A DNA stretch of 63,132 nt from a virus, in IMG/VR virus record IMGVR_UViG_3300005095_000109, positions 1-63,132 of that record. One strand, given 5' to 3'. Position numbers and translations under genes: made by a program. Below, one piece after another: positions 4,815 to 12,971 of this stretch (within the stretch, counting starts at the first letter, position 1; every line of letters begins with the position of its first letter). The notes under the pieces were generated by a model. The model ran no database searches, was not told the DNA's origin, and saw only the letters and a list, made by a program, of their open reading frames with translations.

Positions 4815-5509
4815 GGTGTGTTTATTTTGTTGTGTTCATTTATTAATTGTTGTGCTATTTTTCTTGTTAGTTTTTTGATTTTTGGTGGTATTGGTTTTTG
4901 TTTTGTTGCTTTTATGATTATTTTGTGTAGTGATGTTGTTGCTATTGAGTTGCTTTCGTTTAGTATTATTTGTTCTGGTTTGTTTTTGTTGTTTGCTACT
5001 ATAAATTTGCTTGTTGTTTTTGTTGCTTTATCTTTTATAAATGCTATATATTCTATTGCATAGTTATCTATTCGCAAGTTTGGTGTTATAGATTTTATGT
5101 TTGTTGTTTCTGTTTCTATTTCTGTGTAGTATGTTTTTTGTTTTATGTTTGTTATTCTGAGTCTTCTTGGCTTGTCTTGGTCAATTATGTCTAATATATG
5201 CATATTTCTTACTTTGTTAATTAGTTCTGGTATGTTCATTGTGTGCATTGTTTCTGTTTTGTTTTTTATGATGTATCTGTTCATGTCTGTTCTTGTTGAT
5301 GCTGCTATGTATTCGTTTTCTGTTTCTATGATTATTTCGTTGTTTATAATGTCTTTGATTTTCATTCTTGTTATTACTGGCACTATGGTTATGTATATGT
5401 TGTTTTTTCTAATTGTTTCTGTTGAGTCTGTGTTTTTTAGCGTTTTTAGTTCTTCTGTTTCTATTAGTTTGTAATCTGTGCCGTCGTCTGAAAATATTCT
5501 TAGTATCAT
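4808..5509 (-). CDS. Hypothetical A-rich-operon protein, 233 residues
   Basis: This protein starts MILRIFSDDGTDYKLIETEE and is rich in Ile, Thr, Asn and Lys. Regular strand-like segments (NNIYITIVPVIT, EIIIETENEYIAAS, RRLRITNIKQKTYYTEIET) suggest a mostly beta fold; the C-terminal third is basic (KQKPIPPKIKKLTRKIAQQ). No catalytic motif or membrane segment is visible. The start overlaps the stop of the truncated amidoligase gene (ATGA), so translation is probably coupled. It is the largest unknown of the operon and the best candidate for a partner of the amidoligases. Confidence 0.78.
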   Translation of the reverse strand: MILRIFSDDGTDYKLIETEELKTLKNTDSTETIRKNNIYITIVPVITRMKIKDIINNEIIIETENEYIAASTRTDMNRYIIKNKTETMHTMNIPELINKVRNMHILDIIDQDKPRRLRITNIKQKTYYTEIETETTNIKSITPNLRIDNYAIEYIAFIKDKATKTTSKFIVANNKNKPEQIILNESNSIATTSLHKIIIKATKQKPIPPKIKKLTRKIAQQLINEHNKINTPW

Positions 5510-6204
5510 TGTGTTTTGATTTTACTTGTGAACTTGTTTAGTCTTGCTGGTGGCAGGTTTGATTCTTCTATTTCTTTTGTGTATTCTGTTTGTTTTCCTG
5601 CAAGGACTCTATTTATTTGCTTTATTCTTTCAAATATTCCGAATGCTTTTGTTATTGGTCCGCTTATTCTGAACTCTACTGTTTTGAAGTTTTCTCTGAC
5701 TGCTATTGGCGTGTCCTTTATAAATTGCTTTGCTCGTTTAATTTTGTTTGTTTTGTTGATTCCGAGGAATTCTGCGTCTAGTGTTCTTCCCCATTTTGCG
5801 TATTCTTCTTTAATTACTTTTATGTTGTCATTAAATCTTCTTTCCAGTCTGTTTAGGTATTGTAGATACTCAATTATGTTATACATTTCCAATGCGTTTA
5901 TTGCTCTGATTGGGATATGTATATGTAGTCCGTTTGCTTCGCACAAGTGTACTTCGTTTAGTATTTTTTCAAGGTCTGTTACTATTTGTTCTGGTGTTCC
6001 TTTCAGTTTGAATTCTACGTGGTCGTATTCATCTGAGAATGTTCCGTCGTGTATTCCTTTATGGAATGCTGGTGTGTCGCTGTCTATTGAGTGTTCTGTT
6101 ATTACTCCTTGGCATGTTTGCAGTTCTGTTTTTAGTTCTTCTGCGTCGTAGTAGTCGAATAGACACTCTACTTCTACTCCTATTATGGTGTTTTTCTTTA
6201 TCAT
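5506..6204 (-). CDS. Putative amidoligase (ATP-grasp/COOH-NH2 ligase type), short paralogue
   Basis: This 232-residue protein carries the family landmarks in order: GVEVEC (E11, E13), DHVEFKLKG (about 61-69, in place of the usual EIVSP block), NGLHIHI (H94, H96) and VEFRISG (E177, R179). Enzymes of this family join a carboxylate to an amine using ATP and often work with a glutamine amidotransferase that supplies ammonia. It is shorter than the paralogue at 7442-8383, and the two share only these blocks, so the duplication is old or the genes were acquired separately. A glutamine amidotransferase lies 15 bases upstream. Substrate unknown: cell-wall peptide, phage protein or small molecule are all possible. 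Confidence 0.65.
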   Translation of the reverse strand: MIKKNTIIGVEVECLFDYYDAEELKTELQTCQGVITEHSIDSDTPAFHKGIHDGTFSDEYDHVEFKLKGTPEQIVTDLEKILNEVHLCEANGLHIHIPIRAINALEMYNIIEYLQYLNRLERRFNDNIKVIKEEYAKWGRTLDAEFLGINKTNKIKRAKQFIKDTPIAVRENFKTVEFRISGPITKAFGIFERIKQINRVLAGKQTEYTKEIEESNLPPARLNKFTSKIKTQ

Positions 6205-6219
6205 TTTTGCTTTATTTAC

Positions 6220-6825
6220 TTATTTTACTGTTAGTATTTCTTTTGCTTTTCTGACCAGTTCTATGTCTGGTCTTGATAGGAATATTTTTTCGTTTAGTTT
6301 GAACCAGTTTCCTATGAAGTGCATTTTTGTTTCCCAGATGAGTATGAATCTTGCTTTTGTTTTCTTTTCTTGAAGTTTTAAGTATTCAATTACTTGTTGT
6401 TCTGTTGCTCCGTGTTCTATTGAGTCTTTTATTACCCAAGCCAGTAGTGCTGTGTCTGATAGGTTGCTATAGATTGGGTCTTTTGTTACTGTTCCGTTTT
6501 GGAACAGTAGTTTGTCTGTTGTTCCTTTTAGTCTCTTAATTGGGTTTTCAGTTAGCGGAAATGGATGTGTGAGTTGTTTGTTTGTCTTTCCTGCGCTTGT
6601 TTTACGTAGGTGGATTACTACTTCTGTTTTTCCAAGTATTCTGTTTACGTTAAGTAGTAATCCCTCTGGTGTCATTATTCCCTTTCTGAATTTCCATTTG
6701 TTTTCTTTTCTGTATGCGAACCCTGCGCCATCTTTGTTGGTTTTCCAGTTCGCTATTATTAGGTTGTTAACTATTTGCACTTCGCTTGATGTAAGGTTTT
6801 TTCTTGTTGCTATTATCAAGCACAT
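6220..6825 (-). CDS. Class II glutamine amidotransferase-like protein, copy 2
   Basis: This 201-residue protein starts MCLIIATRK. Once Met is removed, Cys2 would be the N-terminal nucleophile of an Ntn hydrolase. Further landmarks are KDGAGFAYR, VVIHLRKTSAG (the HTRWATHG block), LLFQNGTV (the HNGII block) and SDTALLAWVI (the SDTE block). The enzyme would release ammonia from glutamine for transfer to a partner ligase. It has no synthetase domain of its own, so the neighbouring amidoligase (5506-6204) is the likely partner. In the second block Gln replaces the usual His before Asn-Gly. Copy 1 lies directly upstream. Confidence 0.7.
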   Translation of the reverse strand: MCLIIATRKNLTSSEVQIVNNLIIANWKTNKDGAGFAYRKENKWKFRKGIMTPEGLLLNVNRILGKTEVVIHLRKTSAGKTNKQLTHPFPLTENPIKRLKGTTDKLLFQNGTVTKDPIYSNLSDTALLAWVIKDSIEHGATEQQVIEYLKLQEKKTKARFILIWETKMHFIGNWFKLNEKIFLSRPDIELVRKAKEILTVK

Positions 6826-6845
6826 TGCTTCTTTGTTTTTTGAGT

Positions 6846-7430
6846 TTATAGACCTGCGCTTGTAATTATTTCATGTTCTTCGTTGTATCTGAAGTTTTCT
6901 GTTATGTATAGTTTGTGTTCTCCGTTAAAGTCTGTTACTGCGAACTTTCCTCCGTTTGTGTCGTACGCGTATTCTATTGCTATGTGTGCTGGTAGCAGAG
7001 AGATGAGACGTGCCAGTTCAGCTGTGTCTGATTCACCAGTAGTAGTGTTTATAGAGCAGCCTCCGTAGTAGCAAGAGTATGTCTTTTCTCCCATTCCGCT
7101 AATCACTCCGTTGTGGAACAGGAGTTTGTCTGTTATGCCCTCCATTATATTGTAGTGCTTCTTCTTAACCAGTTCAGTTAACTGGAATGGATGTGTCATT
7201 TGTGGTCTTACGCCGCCTGCTGTAGCAAGCCTTACGTGGACTATTATCAGTTCTTTATCTGTGTGTTTTTTCAGTTCTTCTTTCAGTTCCTTGAGGGTCA
7301 TTATTCCACGTCTGAAATACCAGCCGTCTTTGACTGGGACTGCGAGCCCTGCTCCGTCGCTGTTTTGAATCCACTGGTAGTCTATTACTTCTAATATATT
7401 CCCCGCTTTACCTATTAGAATGTTACACAT
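6846..7430 (-). CDS. Class II glutamine amidotransferase-like protein, copy 1
   Basis: This 194-residue protein starts MCNILIGKAG, with Cys2 as predicted nucleophile. Family blocks in order: NSDGAGLAV, IIVHVRLATAGGV, LLFHNGVISG (oxyanion Asn-Gly) and ESDTAELARLI. The set is more canonical than in copy 2. It probably hydrolyses glutamine and channels ammonia to the amidoligase encoded 11 bases upstream (7442-8383). Two such ligase-amidotransferase pairs in the order ligase, GATase, GATase, ligase is unusual. A proteasome-like peptidase cannot be excluded by fold alone, but the block pattern is that of glutamine amidotransferases. Confidence 0.75.
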   Translation of the reverse strand: MCNILIGKAGNILEVIDYQWIQNSDGAGLAVPVKDGWYFRRGIMTLKELKEELKKHTDKELIIVHVRLATAGGVRPQMTHPFQLTELVKKKHYNIMEGITDKLLFHNGVISGMGEKTYSCYYGGCSINTTTGESDTAELARLISLLPAHIAIEYAYDTNGGKFAVTDFNGEHKLYITENFRYNEEHEIITSAGL

Positions 7431-7441
7431 TTCTTTTAGAT

Positions 7442-8383
7442 TTAAGTGAATAATGGTATTGTTGCAATTAGGCTGTTTACTTCTTTGATGTTTTTTCTTT
7501 TGATTGTGTTTACTAATTCTGCGTATTTTTTCTGTTCTGCAAGTTTTCTGATGTGGCTCCAGTTCAGTTTTCTTATTTTGCTTGGTGAGTCAAATTGTTC
7601 TGTTATTAATTCTGTCAGGACGTCTGCGAATTGAAGTCTCGCTTTAATCTCGTATAAGTCAAGCGTTCCCTCAAATATTCTCAGTTCAACTGTCTTACCG
7701 GCAGTGCCCCTTAGGTTGTATCCGTTTACTGCACAGTTTCTGTTTCTCTGCATATAGTCTCTTAGCATGTCTATAACGTCTCCTTCTTGCATCAGTATGT
7801 GCATTGGATATTCGGTATATCCGTTGTCTTTTCTGTTTGTGAGTTTGAGCAGACCTGGTATTAATCTCATCAGCGCTAACATTACATATTCCGGGATTAT
7901 CTCATATGTTCTGTTGTTTTTTCTATACCTTCTTTGGATATGTATGTGCAATCCAGCATTTACGTTTTTTCCTGTCGTTACTTCTAAGTCGTGTTCATAT
8001 ATTATGTCAAAGACTTCTCTTAGCATATCCACCAGCGTTTCTATTCCTTTTTTATCTGCTGGCATTGGCGGTGATACTATTTCGCATCCATAGTTGTATA
8101 CGCTGCCGTCATATTTGACTGCCGGGGTGCTATGTGTTGCCAAATGTAGTCTGTTTAGTGTTTTTGTGAAGTAATCTTGTTCCATTTCGCTCTCAAACGA
8201 AATCTCTATTTCACAGCCTATCCGTTTTCTTCTTGTTAATATTCCGTTCCACTCAAGCCTCCTGTCATATCTGAACATGTCATTTGTTCTTGTAATCTCA
8301 TCTGGTCTCATGTTTCTTCTGAATGTGAAGAGCAGTTCGTATTCAATCCCTGCTCTTCTTGCCTCTCTTTCCAAAATGCTCAT
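7442..8383 (-). CDS. Putative amidoligase (ATP-grasp/COOH-NH2 ligase type), full-length
   Basis: This 313-residue protein is the first gene of the operon. Family blocks are clear: IGCEIEISFE (E58, E60), YGCEIVSPPMP (E101), NAGLHIHIQ (H146, H148) and VELRIFEGTL (E233, R235). These match the amidoligase family found in bacteria and phages next to glutamine amidotransferases and predicted to form amide or peptide bonds on unknown substrates. The start ATG at 8381-8383 follows a weak copy of the phage promoter-like motif (8417-8428). In phages such pairs have been suggested to modify cell-wall or surface peptides; here that is inference. Composition is slightly less A-rich than the distal genes. 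Confidence 0.75.
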   Translation of the reverse strand: MSILEREARRAGIEYELLFTFRRNMRPDEITRTNDMFRYDRRLEWNGILTRRKRIGCEIEISFESEMEQDYFTKTLNRLHLATHSTPAVKYDGSVYNYGCEIVSPPMPADKKGIETLVDMLREVFDIIYEHDLEVTTGKNVNAGLHIHIQRRYRKNNRTYEIIPEYVMLALMRLIPGLLKLTNRKDNGYTEYPMHILMQEGDVIDMLRDYMQRNRNCAVNGYNLRGTAGKTVELRIFEGTLDLYEIKARLQFADVLTELITEQFDSPSKIRKLNWSHIRKLAEQKKYAELVNTIKRKNIKEVNSLIATIPLFT

Positions 8384-8416
8384 TGCTCTATTATTTAAGA
8401 GTTAAGAGTTATAAAT

Positions 8417-8428
8417 GAAGACATTTAG
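8417..8428 (-). promoter_or_regulatory. Weak copy of the TTAAATGTTC motif, amidoligase operon
   Basis: The minus strand reads CTAAATGTCTTC, two mismatches from the TTAAATGTTCTT core, about 34 bases before the ATG at 8383. It is preceded by ATATCT and a GTAGAGTT element, also seen upstream of the 2056-2067 motif. Confidence 0.4.
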
Positions 8429-8541
8429 ATATAGATTTAACTCTACTATTCTACTTCTTTACTGTTTTATTCTTTTGTTTGTTGTTTTTTTTTTGTTTTG
8501 TCTCTCTGTTTGTTTCTCTTCATTTCTTTTTTTATGTATAG

Positions 8542-8576
8542 GAAGTGCGACGGTCAATATATGAAGTGTGGCGGTC
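8542..8576. repeat. Two 14-base direct repeats 21 bases apart
   Basis: GAAGTGCGACGGTC (8542-8555) and GAAGTGTGGCGGTC (8563-8576) match at 12 of 14 positions, with starts 21 bases apart, two helical turns. They lie between divergent operons, as expected of a regulator binding pair, but no regulator gene was recognised. Confidence 0.45.
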
Positions 8577-8759
8577 TGGCTGTTTTTTAGTATAAGCGTT
8601 GTGGCGTGTGCCTGCTGGCCTGTCGTTACCGTGCCATTTGCTAATGCCTTATTATTACACGTAGTTGATTGTTATGGGCGAATAAATTGCATAATTTAAT
8701 GTCATTTAGGGAACCTTTTTTAATTTAATGACGTATAATATAATGTAAATTGTTTAGCA

Positions 8760-9047
8760 ATGATGCAACCAACCTTTTTTAGGCTAACGCCAGAGCAATT
8801 CAAGATGCACTTTGGCAGTGCGAAGTGGGAATTCAAGAGGTTTTACATAGAGAATGATGTTGCTGAGTTTGAGTTCCGTGATAGCATAGGCTTATACACA
8901 CTTTTAGCCAGACCAACTCATACTGATATAATAGAACGGATGATGAAATCTGATGATTTAATTGATGGATTTGAAATAATTGAGATTAGAGAGACTGACA
9001 AGCAAGGTAACGTCATTAAGGTGCTTGAAATAGGTGATGATGCGTGA
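8760..9047 (+). CDS. Hypothetical protein, first gene of the recombination operon
   Basis: This 95-residue protein begins MMQPTFFRLTPEQFKMHFGS. The beginning looks like a mixed alpha/beta fold, and the C-terminus alternates charged and hydrophobic residues (FEIIEIRETDKQGNVIKVLE). I recognise no family and see no catalytic motif. It opens the plus-strand operon and overlaps the start of the helicase gene, so it is probably co-translated with it and may be a helicase or replication accessory. An ATGTAAATT element (8743-8751) lies just upstream. Confidence 0.7.
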   Translation: MMQPTFFRLTPEQFKMHFGSAKWEFKRFYIENDVAEFEFRDSIGLYTLLARPTHTDIIERMMKSDDLIDGFEIIEIRETDKQGNVIKVLEIGDDA

Positions 9048-10188
9048 GTTGTTAAGGTGGCAGAAGGAAATCATCTTGTCTATTGAGAACAGAATGCGAA
9101 CAGATGATATGTTTGTAGTGAACGTAGCGACTGGCGGTGGCAAGACGTGGATAGGTGGCTACTTGGCTTTACGCCATAAGCCATCAATAGTTGTGTGCCC
9201 TACTGTCGTATTAGCCCGCCAGTGGGATGCTTGGTTCAGGGAAAGAGGCATAGAGCCCGGGTTTATAGGTGACGGATGTATGGATGTAAACAGAGATGGT
9301 GTTAACATAGGTGTTATAAACAGCATAGTCAATAACATATATATAATGCCACAATTTGCTATGGGCATATACGACGAGGCACATAACTACGGCGGGACAT
9401 ATCAACGTGCGTTCAACATATCACGGACAAAAGTGTTACTAACTGCTACGCCGACGGAATGGATGAAAGGATACAAACAGATTGCAAACGTAACGCTCAA
9501 CAAACTGATAGATAACAAGATAGTTGACGACTACATTGCTACACTAATAGGCGTTGACTTAACACTATCTGAACAGAAAGAATACAATTATTACGACAGG
9601 CTTCTTCGTCAATACCTTGACGACAGCGGGATAGCAACACTACAAACAGCATTTAAGTTAATCGGTCTATCAAGCGGTAAGATGTCGCATGTGCTAAGGG
9701 ATATAGCGAAAACATATCAAAATATGATACGCATATCTGCCATGTCGGAAGGGAAAGATGAATTAATAACAGAGTTCGCAAAAGACAGCGATGAAAACGT
9801 AATAGTGTTTTGTAACTACATAGAACAGGCAAGGCGAATACACGAACGGTTACTAAGGCTGGGAATAGATAGCATATTAATAACTGGTAAAGACAGCAAG
9901 AAGCAACGCAGAGAAAAACTGAGGCGAGCCAGCAATACCAAAGCCCTTGTTACAACTAAAATACTTGACGAGGGATGGACACCAGAAGTTCCATTCAGCA
10001 TAGGGATAATAGCCAGTGCAACAGGACAGAAGAGGCAACTTATACAGCGGATAGGCAGGACGATAAGACACTACGGCAACGGGCATAGATACATAATAGA
10101 CGTTGTAGCACGTGGGACTGTTGACGAGAGGCTTGCGAGGAGACGTTGGCATTCGTTAGGGAACCGTTTGAGAACATTCATTGTTTAA
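9037..10188 (+). CDS. SF2 helicase (compact DEAH type)
   Basis: Reading from ATG 9037 gives 383 residues. Superfamily 2 motifs are clear: Walker A ATGGGKT (31-37), VVCPTVVLARQW (motif Ia), DEAH (113-116), TATPT (136-140) and QRIGRTIR near residue 345 (motif VI). The RecA-like pair with little else is typical of phage helicases of the UvsW/Rad25 kind. It probably unwinds or remodels replication or recombination intermediates, in line with the exonuclease, RecT and RuvC-like genes downstream. The open frame extends to a GTG at 9034, but the ATG at 9037 or 9040 is the better start. The start overlaps the stop of the preceding gene. Confidence 0.9.
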   Translation: MMRELLRWQKEIILSIENRMRTDDMFVVNVATGGGKTWIGGYLALRHKPSIVVCPTVVLARQWDAWFRERGIEPGFIGDGCMDVNRDGVNIGVINSIVNNIYIMPQFAMGIYDEAHNYGGTYQRAFNISRTKVLLTATPTEWMKGYKQIANVTLNKLIDNKIVDDYIATLIGVDLTLSEQKEYNYYDRLLRQYLDDSGIATLQTAFKLIGLSSGKMSHVLRDIAKTYQNMIRISAMSEGKDELITEFAKDSDENVIVFCNYIEQARRIHERLLRLGIDSILITGKDSKKQRREKLRRASNTKALVTTKILDEGWTPEVPFSIGIIASATGQKRQLIQRIGRTIRHYGNGHRYIIDVVARGTVDERLARRRWHSLGNRLRTFIV

Positions 10189-10196
10189 TGTAAAAA

Positions 10197-10745
10197 ATGG
10201 TTGCTATGGGGATAAACATTGACAAGACACTCGTTGAGTTATTTGAAATAGTTTCAAAAAGTGCAACCGATAGTATGCTATACGCACTTATCAATATGCA
10301 CAAGAAACTGAATGAAATAAAAGAACAATTTGACATAGGCACTATTGAAGACTACATAAACATAAAGAACAAGAGCGACAAACGAGAATATGAAAACGTA
10401 AACATAAAAGTCAAATCAACAGAAGGCGGGACAGAAGCATCAATAGTGCTAACCTCAGACGAAACATACACAGGCTTATTAACAGAAGTGAGAGACATAA
10501 ACGAAGAAAAGGCACTGTTTGAAATAAGATTTTCATCAATAACCCCAGACGACATAACAGAGATAGCAAGGTTCGTCGTTCAGGCAAGCCAAATAGCAGA
10601 CATTGACATACAAGAGAAAATGATTTACAACAAACAGGAACTGCTTAACAGCGTTGAGTTAGTTAACGCACTGATGAACGCAACAGGGACGCTAATCCGT
10701 ATCTACTACCATCTTGACGAAGACCACGAACTAATGTGGCCTTAA
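10197..10745 (+). CDS. Hypothetical protein, 182 residues
   Basis: The protein starts MVAMGINIDKTLVELFEIVS, 8 bases after the helicase stop. It appears helical at both ends, with a charged beta-rich middle (ENVNIKVKSTEGGTEASIVL). No family, membrane segment or metal site is seen. Its place between the helicase and the exonuclease suggests a role in DNA metabolism, for example as a single-strand-binding or accessory protein, but no OB-fold signature is obvious. Confidence 0.75.
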   Translation: MVAMGINIDKTLVELFEIVSKSATDSMLYALINMHKKLNEIKEQFDIGTIEDYINIKNKSDKREYENVNIKVKSTEGGTEASIVLTSDETYTGLLTEVRDINEEKALFEIRFSSITPDDITEIARFVVQASQIADIDIQEKMIYNKQELLNSVELVNALMNATGTLIRIYYHLDEDHELMWP

Positions 10746-10756
10746 AAACAAGAAAG

Positions 10757-11167
10757 ATGAAAGAATGGGAGCAACTGCGTGTCAGGTCAGTAATAGGCAT
10801 AATAGACATACAGGACTACGGGATAACATTGATAGTTGAGAAGTCAAAACAATTCCCCCAAGACCAAACATTCAGCACATACTCAATAAGCATACACAAG
10901 CAAGATAAGTTAAGCGGTGTGGCACAGGAACATTACGAATGGCTAAGCGAGATAATTGATGGGGAAGCACTGGACAAGAAAGAAATGATAGACGTAATCT
11001 TCTCATTCATAGACGAGACGGCACACTACGCAGAAGTGAGACCATACGTCAAGGCTATAACTAATTACAGCAGGGCAACAGGTAATTACATAACAATCCT
11101 GACAGGTAACAGGAAATTGCTTATGAAACTGTTGCTTGAACTGGAAAACCACAGAGGAACGCATTAA
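10757..11167 (+). CDS. Hypothetical protein, 136 residues
   Basis: The frame opens at GTG 10736 inside the previous gene, but the first ATG (10757, MKEWEQLRVRSVIGIIDIQD) sits 11 bases after that gene's stop and is preferred. The N-terminal half looks like beta strands (VIGIIDIQDYGITLIVEKS), the rest helical. I recognise no family. It precedes the YqaJ-type exonuclease by 12 bases in the same operon. Confidence 0.72.
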   Translation: MKEWEQLRVRSVIGIIDIQDYGITLIVEKSKQFPQDQTFSTYSISIHKQDKLSGVAQEHYEWLSEIIDGEALDKKEMIDVIFSFIDETAHYAEVRPYVKAITNYSRATGNYITILTGNRKLLMKLLLELENHRGTH

Positions 11168-11179
11168 AATCACTGGGAG

Positions 11180-12214
11180 ATGAGAATAAGTAGCACTGAA
11201 TTACCAATAATAGTCGGGCTTAGCAAGTTTGCTACGCCCCTTGACCTCTGGCTGGTAAAGAAAGGATTAAAGGAACGACAGCCCGATAACGAGTATATGC
11301 GGTTAGGCAGACGGCTTGAATACGGTATATTCGCAGAAGCAAAAGAAGAAATACAGAAAAAGAAAATCCTACCTATTGAACCAACTGATAAGATAGTCTA
11401 TGCCCCGGGAATTCTATTCACGAAAGATATATTTTCTTGCCATATAGATGCGGCAGTGGTAAAGCCAAACGATGAAATCAAATATCTAATAGAGATTAAA
11501 AGCACCTCAATGCCTATACAGGCATTTGAGAAATATGCTCTTGCCCAATATGAATGCCAAGTAATGCAACAGATATACATAACAGGAGCCCAACAAGCCG
11601 TTATAGTAGTGGCACCCGACGGAGGGAAAGGAGAACTGAAATACTACTACGTATTCTTTGATGATGAGAAATGGTCTAAATGGGAAGCTGAAGCCCGCAA
11701 GTTCTACGAATCACTAAAAGAAGACAATCCGCCTGAATGGATAATAGAAAGGTCAAAGGAACAGAACAAGGAACTTTTTGAGGCGAATAATGTGTTTAGT
11801 ATAATGGAAGTTGATGACGACGTTGCCGCTTGGATAGTGTCGGCAGCCGTTAAACTGGAAGAACTGAAAGCACAGAAGAAGGAATTAGACGCACAGATTA
11901 AGGCAATAGAAGGCGTCCTTTCAAATGCCATAAAAGGCAACGGAGAAATCAAATGGAACGACGAAGTGATTGTGAAGGCTACAACATACGAAAGCGAAAC
12001 ATTTGACAAAGAGAAACTCAAAAAAGAACATCCAGAGATTTACGAGAAATACGTCGGGAAAACAACTAAAAGCAGATTAACAGTAGCAAAAGGCAAAAAA
12101 CTACAAAGGCTGGCAAGCACCTTCCAAAGCCTACCAGAAATCAAAAACGCAGAATCACTAACTTCACTAATAGCAAAACAAGACGAAGATGGCAGAGAAA
12201 CTACCAATCAATGA
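11180..12214 (+). CDS. YqaJ/lambda-exonuclease-type recombination nuclease
   Basis: This 344-residue protein begins MRISSTELPIIVGLSKFATP. The PD-(D/E)XK exonuclease pattern is visible: GLSKFATPLDLWLVKKG and LGRRLEYG at the start, CHIDAAV with the catalytic Asp, LIEIKSTSM with the E-x-K pair, then YECQVMQQIYITG. Enzymes of this type resect one strand of double-stranded DNA ends so that a RecT annealase can load. The RecT gene follows and overlaps by 26 bases, the usual pairing. The C-terminal 120 residues are a charged helical extension beyond the nuclease core. Confidence 0.85.
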   Translation: MRISSTELPIIVGLSKFATPLDLWLVKKGLKERQPDNEYMRLGRRLEYGIFAEAKEEIQKKKILPIEPTDKIVYAPGILFTKDIFSCHIDAAVVKPNDEIKYLIEIKSTSMPIQAFEKYALAQYECQVMQQIYITGAQQAVIVVAPDGGKGELKYYYVFFDDEKWSKWEAEARKFYESLKEDNPPEWIIERSKEQNKELFEANNVFSIMEVDDDVAAWIVSAAVKLEELKAQKKELDAQIKAIEGVLSNAIKGNGEIKWNDEVIVKATTYESETFDKEKLKKEHPEIYEKYVGKTTKSRLTVAKGKKLQRLASTFQSLPEIKNAESLTSLIAKQDEDGRETTNQ

Positions 12215-12971
12215 AGGACAAACTCAACAGGCACAGCCAAAGCCTGCACAGGCAACAAGCCAAGCACAGATAGAAAAGGCTAAGCCATTTGATATGATTA
12301 TACAAGACCTGTCCAGAGCCACAGGACAGGATGTAAACGAAATAAAACAGAAGGTTATGTATATATTGCTCAACAATAAAGACGCCTTTATGAAGGCGGC
12401 ACGCACGCCAGAAGGCAAACTGAGTGCAATCAACGCACTGATGTATATAATGAGGACGGGACTTAGCCCCACAGCAGGACAGATATACATAGTGCCTTAC
12501 CAAAACAGAAAAGAAGGCTACGTTAACATAGACGTCCAAATAGGTTATAAAGGACTGCTTAAACTGCTTGCCCAACACCCAGAAATAGAAGCAATAGACT
12601 TCGGGGTAGTCCGGGAAGGCGACGAGTTTGAATGGTATGTTGACCCAATAGAAGGCGGATTTAGAATGAAATATAAATGCAAGAGTTCATATAAAGACCC
12701 CATCACTCACGCTTGGGCATACGCTAAACTGAAAAATGGAACGGTCGTCGGATACGTAGCAGATAGGAACGAGATTGAACAAGCCCGTAAACTGAGTAGA
12801 GGTGCTGACTCACCATCCAGCCCGTGGAACCAGTTCTACGAGGCAATGGCTGCCAAGACAGCCCTCAGGCGTCTGGCTCGTAAACTACCACTGTCTGACT
12901 CAATAGCAGAGATAGTAGAATGGGAAGAAAGACAACTTGGACTGTCTGCAAAAGAAATGGCAGATGAGTAA
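12189..12971 (+). CDS. recT: RecT-family single-strand annealing protein
   Basis: This 260-residue protein starts MAEKLPINEGQTQQAQPKPA, a Gln/Ala-rich flexible leader. RecT hallmarks follow: TGLSPTAGQIYIVPY, VQIGYKGLLKLL and a C-terminal SPWNQFYEAMAAKTALRRLA then KLPLSDSIAE. RecT coats single-stranded DNA and anneals complementary strands. With the upstream exonuclease it forms the two-component recombination system common in phages, used for replication, repair or concatemer formation. The start overlaps the exonuclease gene by 26 bases and the stop overlaps the next gene. Confidence 0.95.
   Translation: MAEKLPINEGQTQQAQPKPAQATSQAQIEKAKPFDMIIQDLSRATGQDVNEIKQKVMYILLNNKDAFMKAARTPEGKLSAINALMYIMRTGLSPTAGQIYIVPYQNRKEGYVNIDVQIGYKGLLKLLAQHPEIEAIDFGVVREGDEFEWYVDPIEGGFRMKYKCKSSYKDPITHAWAYAKLKNGTVVGYVADRNEIEQARKLSRGADSPSSPWNQFYEAMAAKTALRRLARKLPLSDSIAEIVEWEERQLGLSAKEMADE

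Larger units (their letters stand above)
8384..8759. other. Divergent intergenic region between the minus and plus early operons
   Basis: These 376 bases hold no gene. The left side has the promoter-like motif of the amidoligase operon (8417-8428) and a T-rich run (8455-8530). The middle has two 14-base near-repeats (8542-8555, 8563-8576) and a GC-richer patch (8580-8640). The right side, before the 8760 gene, is AT-rich with GTATAATATAATG (8733-8745), a likely plus-strand promoter. Regulation of both operons probably sits here. Confidence 0.55.

Noticed and set aside
5516-6151. Plus-strand frame of 211 codons opposite the short amidoligase
   Set aside because: The minus-strand protein has conserved amidoligase blocks and a coupled start; the plus frame is a shadow.
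8384-8759. Integrase, repressor or other lysogeny genes
   Set aside because: None seen here or elsewhere in the circle; the divergent region has only regulatory-looking sequence.
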